A stretch of DNA of 8,734 nucleotides from an uncultured bacterium. GTDB taxonomy: Bacteria; Desulfobacterota; Desulfovibrionia; Desulfovibrionales; Desulfovibrionaceae. Below are positions 5,824 to 8,734 of the stretch, one piece after another. A program made the translations under genes and the position numbers. The notes beneath the pieces were generated by a model, which saw only the letters and a list, made by a program, of their open reading frames with translations, made no database searches and was not told the origin of the DNA. Within the stretch, counting starts at the first letter, position 1. Each line of letters begins with the position of its first letter. The stretch spans positions 1 to 8,734 of the forward strand of contig CAJMLK010000080.1 of assembly GCA_905214305.1 (NCBI GenBank), read 5' to 3'.

Positions 5824-5851
5824 GACGTCTGCTCACGCAGCCGTCAGGGCA
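5824..5851 (+). repeat. 28-bp imperfect direct repeat, copy 2
   Basis: Partner of 5750-5777. Its last three bases form the beginning of the hairpin at 5849-5869, just before the ribosome binding site of the nucleoside phosphorylase gene, so it could take part in control of that gene. Confidence 0.8.
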
Positions 5852-5869
5852 GTTTCAAGAAGAGACTGC
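5849..5869 (+). promoter_or_regulatory. Stem-loop directly upstream of the nucleoside phosphorylase ribosome binding site
   Basis: GCAGTTTC (5849-5856) and GAGACTGC (5862-5869) form an 8-bp stem with one G-U wobble around the loop AAGAA. It ends ten bases before AGGAGGG. It could act as an mRNA 5' stabiliser or translational control element; no T-run makes termination unlikely. Confidence 0.4.
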
Positions 5870-5878
5870 TCTAAAATC

Positions 5879-5885
5879 AGGAGGG
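5879..5885 (+). promoter_or_regulatory. Strong ribosome binding site for the purine nucleoside phosphorylase gene
   Basis: AGGAGGG five bases before the ATG at 5891. It decides this start over the in-frame ATG at 5438, whose extra 151 residues show no family similarity. Confidence 0.9.
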
Positions 5886-5890
5886 ATAAT

Positions 5891-6799
5891 ATGCAAAATC
5901 CGAAAGAAGTCCAGTCGGCCGCAGCGGCTCTGCGCAAGGCTCTGGAGGCTGCCCCCTGTACTTTTTCACAGGTTATGGGCATGCGAAAAATCACCGGAAC
6001 GGCAGAAGACAGCAGTGCCCCCGTTGGTCTTATTCTGGGTACGGGCCTTTCGGGTCTGGCGGACAGGCTGACGGAACGGGTAGCCATTCCTTATGCCGAC
6101 CTGCCGGGCTTTCCCGTATCCAGCGTGGATTCGCATGTGGGGGCTTTTGTATGGGGGCGTTTTCCCACATCCTGCGGCGAGGACGATGCCCCGGGACGGC
6201 CCGTGCTCATGCAGCAGGGGCGCTGCCACCTGTACGAAGGCCGCAGCCCGGCTGAAGTGTGCATGGGGGTGCGCGTCATGGCGGCCATGGGCGTCAGAAC
6301 GCTTGTGATCACCAATGCGGCGGGAGCGCTTAATCCGCATTTTGACGCCGGTTCCATCATGTGCATGAGCGATTTTATCAACCATACCGGACATTCACCG
6401 CTGCTCGGCTGTAACTGCGATCAGTGGGGGCCGCGCTTTCCCGACATGAGTGCGCCTTTTGACGCCGAATTGCGTGCCCTCGCCACGGAAACCTCGGCCA
6501 GACTCGGCTTGCGGCTGGAGCGCGGCGTCTATATCGGCGTACGCGGGCCTGAAATGGAAACCCCGGCCGAAACGCGCATGTACCGGCAGTGGGGGGCCGA
6601 CGCCGTAGGCATGAGCACCGTGCTTGAGGTCATTGCGGCGCGTCATCTGGGTATGCGCGTGCTTGGCCTCTCATGTATTTCAAATAAAAACTTGCCGGAC
6701 TGTATGACCCCGGCGCCCTTGGAAGAAATTATTCTTGTGGCCGCTCAGGCAGGTAAAAATCTGGGCCGCCTCATACGGGCAATGATGACAAAACTTTAA
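5891..6799 (+). CDS. punA: Purine nucleoside phosphorylase, family 2 (trimeric PNP type)
   Basis: A 302-residue cytoplasmic enzyme that splits purine nucleosides with phosphate into free base and ribose-1-phosphate, for purine salvage. Family motifs appear in order: LILGTGLSGL (47-56), LPGFPVSSVDSHVG (71-84), QGRCHLYEG (109-117), TNAAGALN (141-148), NHTGHSPLLGCN (164-175), GPRFPDMS (180-187), GPEMETPAETR (219-229), GADAVGMSTVLEV (235-247) and GLSCISNKN (259-267). Glu223 and Asn265 align with human PNP Glu201 and Asn243, which bind the 6-oxopurine base. This favours inosine/guanosine over methylthioadenosine as substrate. A short insertion near 92-103 makes it slightly longer than usual. It is preceded by a strong ribosome binding site and followed after 57 bases by typA on the same strand; co-transcription is possible but not shown. 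Confidence 0.93.
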   Translation: MQNPKEVQSAAAALRKALEAAPCTFSQVMGMRKITGTAEDSSAPVGLILGTGLSGLADRLTERVAIPYADLPGFPVSSVDSHVGAFVWGRFPTSCGEDDAPGRPVLMQQGRCHLYEGRSPAEVCMGVRVMAAMGVRTLVITNAAGALNPHFDAGSIMCMSDFINHTGHSPLLGCNCDQWGPRFPDMSAPFDAELRALATETSARLGLRLERGVYIGVRGPEMETPAETRMYRQWGADAVGMSTVLEVIAARHLGMRVLGLSCISNKNLPDCMTPAPLEEIILVAAQAGKNLGRLIRAMMTKL

Positions 6800-6856
6800 A
6801 AAGTACGTACAAGCGCAGCCCGGACTCATTTTTTTACACTAAAAGGCAAAGCGCCC

Positions 6857-8683
6857 ATGCATCATAACGATTCTCTTCGCAACGTTGCCATTATAGCTCA
6901 CGTTGACCACGGCAAGACCACTCTGGTGGACGCGCTCTTCAGGCAGGGCGGCGGCCTTCGCGCCGGCCAGCAGATGGACGACCGCGTCATGGACAATATG
7001 GATTTGGAACGCGAGCGCGGCATTACCATTGCCGCCAAAAACTGTGCCGTTTCGTGGAACGGCGTCAAGATCAACATTATCGACACACCCGGCCACGCGG
7101 ACTTCGGCGGCGAAGTGGAACGCTCGCTTTCGATGACCACCGGGGCCATCCTGCTGGTGGACTCTTCTGAAGGCCCCCTGCCGCAAACCCGCTTTGTGCT
7201 GCGCAAGACACTGGAAGCCGGGTTGCCCGTGGTGGTGGTCATCAACAAGATCGACCGCAAGGACGCCCGTCCCGAAGAAGTGCTTAACGAAATCTACGAT
7301 CTTTTTATCGATCTGGACGCCAGCGAGGCGCAGCTCGAATTTCCCGTGCTCTACGCCATCGGCCGTCAGGGCGTAGCCATGAATAACATTGATGACGAGC
7401 AGAAAGACCTGACCCCCCTGTTCGAGGCCATTCTGAAGCATATTCCCGGCCCTGCGCACGACCCCGAGCAGCCCTTCCAGATGCTGGTGGCCGACCTTGA
7501 CTATTCCGACTATCTGGGGCGTCTGGCTGTGGGCCGCATTATGCACGGCCATGTACACAGCAGGGAAACCCTTGCCTGCGTTGGTGAAAACGGAAAGCCC
7601 CGTCCCCTGCGCGCCACAAAGCTGCAGGTTTATGACGGGCTGAAGCTTGCCGAGGTGGAAACAGCCACCCCCGGCGACATTGTGGTGCTGGCGGGCATTG
7701 AAGACGTGACCATCGGCGACACCATCTGCACCAGCACCAACCCGCGCGCTCTGCCGCGCATCAGGGTGGACGAGCCTACGGTAGCCATGCGCTTTGGCAT
7801 CAATACCTCGCCCCTGGCCGGGCGTGAGGGCAAGATCGTGCAGAGCCGCGCCATACGCGACCGTCTTGAAAAGGAAACCCTGCGCAACGTGGCCGTGCGC
7901 GTAGAAGACACCGCCGACCGTGACGCCTTTCTGGTCAAGGGACGCGGCGAGTTTCAGATGGCCATTCTTATCGAGACCATGCGCCGCGAAGGTTTTGAGC
8001 TTTCCGTGGGCCGCCCTGAAGTCATCCTGAGAAAGGATGAAGACGGCAAGGTTCTTGAGCCTATTGAACGTCTTTATGTGGACTGCGACGAAATATTCAT
8101 GGGTGTGGTCACGGAAAAGCTGGCCCAGCGCAAAGGTCGCATGCTCAACTGCGTCAACAACGGCACGGGCCGTGTGCGCCTTGAGTTTACCGTTCCCTCG
8201 CGCGGCCTGATCGGCTACCGCGATGAATTTCTTACGGATACCAAGGGTACGGGGATCATGAACTCGTATCTTGAGGGCTATGAAGAATGGCGCGGCGATT
8301 TCCCCACGCGCTTTTCCGGCTCCATTGTGGCCGACAGGTCGGGCAGCGCCGTGGCGTATGCGCTCTTTAACCTTGAGCCTCGTGGCGTGCTTTTTGTGGA
8401 ACCGGGCAACCCCGTGTACGAAGGCATGATCGTGGGCGAGCACAATCGCGACAATGATATTGACGTGAACGCCACCAAGGAAAAGAAGCTCACCAACATG
8501 CGTGCGGCGGGCAAGGACGAAAACGTCATCCTGACGCCGGTGCGCCGCATGACGCTGGAACACGCCCTGCACTTTGTGCGCGAAGACGAACTGGTGGAAG
8601 TGACGCCCCAGTCCATCCGCCTGCGCAAGGTCGAGCTTTCGGCCCAGAAGCGCTACCAGATCGCTGGCAGGCGTAAAGGCTAG
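6857..8683 (+). CDS. typA: Translational GTPase TypA/BipA
   Basis: A 608-residue ribosome-associated GTPase of the EF-G/LepA superfamily that helps ribosome assembly and stress adaptation; E. coli BipA has 607 residues, so this is full length. GTP-binding motifs: AHVDHGKTT (14-22), switch-I ERGITIAAKN (53-62), DTPGHADFGGEV (76-87) and NKIDRKD (130-136). The usual SA of the fifth motif reads YAIGR (167-171). Then come a domain-II barrel, an EF-G-like alpha/beta domain with FLVKGRGEFQMAILIETMRREGFEL around 355-380, and the BipA-specific C-terminus with PSRGLIGYRDEFLTDTKGTG and the basic end RYQIAGRRKG. The ribosome binding site is modest (AAAAGG, about ten bases before the ATG). The gap before it has a T-run and a TACACT hexamer (6835-6840) but no -35 box. 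The stop codon forms the foot of the stem at 8681-8717. Confidence 0.96.
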   Translation: MHHNDSLRNVAIIAHVDHGKTTLVDALFRQGGGLRAGQQMDDRVMDNMDLERERGITIAAKNCAVSWNGVKINIIDTPGHADFGGEVERSLSMTTGAILLVDSSEGPLPQTRFVLRKTLEAGLPVVVVINKIDRKDARPEEVLNEIYDLFIDLDASEAQLEFPVLYAIGRQGVAMNNIDDEQKDLTPLFEAILKHIPGPAHDPEQPFQMLVADLDYSDYLGRLAVGRIMHGHVHSRETLACVGENGKPRPLRATKLQVYDGLKLAEVETATPGDIVVLAGIEDVTIGDTICTSTNPRALPRIRVDEPTVAMRFGINTSPLAGREGKIVQSRAIRDRLEKETLRNVAVRVEDTADRDAFLVKGRGEFQMAILIETMRREGFELSVGRPEVILRKDEDGKVLEPIERLYVDCDEIFMGVVTEKLAQRKGRMLNCVNNGTGRVRLEFTVPSRGLIGYRDEFLTDTKGTGIMNSYLEGYEEWRGDFPTRFSGSIVADRSGSAVAYALFNLEPRGVLFVEPGNPVYEGMIVGEHNRDNDIDVNATKEKKLTNMRAAGKDENVILTPVRRMTLEHALHFVREDELVEVTPQSIRLRKVELSAQKRYQIAGRRKG

Positions 8684-8717
8684 AGCATTTTAACTTTGAA
8701 AAAGTGTAAATGCTCTA
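8681..8717 (+). terminator. Long stem-loop at the end of typA
   Basis: TAGAGCATTT (8681-8690) pairs perfectly with AAATGCTCTA (8708-8717). After two mismatches an inner stem ACTTT/AAAGT (8693-8697, 8701-8705) closes on the loop GAA. It begins with the typA stop codon itself. No T-run follows, but symmetry would give a similar stem on both strands, so it may serve as a terminator or mRNA-end element. My impression that such AGAGCATTT stems recur in Desulfovibrio intergenic regions is memory, not checked. Confidence 0.6.
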
Positions 8718-8722
8718 ACGCT

Positions 8723-8734
8723 GCACGAAAGTGC
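8723..8734 (+). other. Small GCAC-GAAA-GTGC hairpin at the right edge
   Basis: A perfect 4-bp stem closed by a GNRA-type GAAA tetraloop, ending on the last base of the window, so any extension of the element is cut off. It may be part of a second terminator or an RNA structure following typA. Confidence 0.3.

Larger units (their letters stand above)
5331..5878. other. Divergent, dyad-rich intergenic region between accC and the purine nucleoside phosphorylase gene
   Basis: About 550 bases without a credible gene. Frames extend into it from both neighbours but lack family similarity and ribosome binding sites. Promoters for both directions should lie here, but I found no convincing -35/-10 pair: TTGACG at 5809-5814 on the plus strand has no TATAAT-like partner at the right distance. 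Stem-forming dyads occur at 5337-5351, 5383-5405, 5417-5452, 5497-5512, 5592-5622, 5621-5635, 5701-5715, 5717-5733, 5783-5796 and 5849-5869, plus a 28-bp imperfect direct repeat. No tRNA or rRNA was recognised. Confidence 0.6.

Noticed and set aside
5750..5851. CRISPR array
   Set aside because: Only two imperfect copies, a single 46-base interval and no cas genes.
5438..5890. In-frame upstream extension of the nucleoside phosphorylase
   Set aside because: No family similarity, Arg/Ala-rich translation, and the ATG at 5891 has a strong ribosome binding site five bases ahead.
6839..8572. 577-residue minus-strand frame opposite typA
   Set aside because: His/Val-rich mirror of the typA codons with no ribosome binding site and no motif.

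Overview
The window most likely comes from a sulfate-reducing member of the Desulfovibrionaceae (Desulfovibrio-like). This rests on the moderately high G+C, the overall character of the encoded proteins, and an acetyl-CoA carboxylase set of unusual design. That design has a stand-alone divergent biotin carboxylase, a carboxyltransferase with the alpha half fused in front of the beta half, and a separate biotinyl-domain protein. The taxonomic assignment is inference, since no rRNA or marker search was possible.

Left part, minus strand, read right to left: an acyl-CoA carboxylase cluster. It begins with accC (biotin carboxylase, 3876-5330). Sixteen bases later comes a small cysteine-rich DUF1847 protein (3188-3859) behind a very strong ribosome binding site. 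Fifteen bases after that is a 749-residue AccA-AccD fusion carboxyltransferase (923-3172). A 462-base gap follows, which carries a perfect 45-bp duplication of the last 13 codons of the carboxyltransferase. The cluster ends with the start of a biotinyl/lipoyl-like carrier protein that runs off the left edge (1-460). Together AccC, the fusion and a biotin carrier would supply malonyl-CoA for fatty acid synthesis. The role of the DUF1847 protein is unknown, but its position inside the operon is notable.

Centre: a divergent intergenic region of 560 bases (5331-5890) separates accC from the rightward genes. It is rich in short dyads: two G+C-rich hairpins in the presumed accC leader, a cluster of three TTGAG/CTCAA half-sites, an imperfect 28-bp direct repeat, and a hairpin directly in front of the next gene's ribosome binding site.

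Right part, plus strand: a family-2 (trimeric type) purine nucleoside phosphorylase (5891-6799), then, 57 bases on, the complete translational GTPase TypA/BipA (6857-8683). The typA stop codon forms the foot of a 10-bp perfect stem, and a second small hairpin ends exactly at the right edge.

Most of the window is core metabolism and translation. The unusual points are the architecture and divergent residues of the carboxylase, the DUF1847 insertion, the 3'-end duplication, and the structured divergent intergenic region. I did not see a mobile element, a CRISPR array or a defence system.
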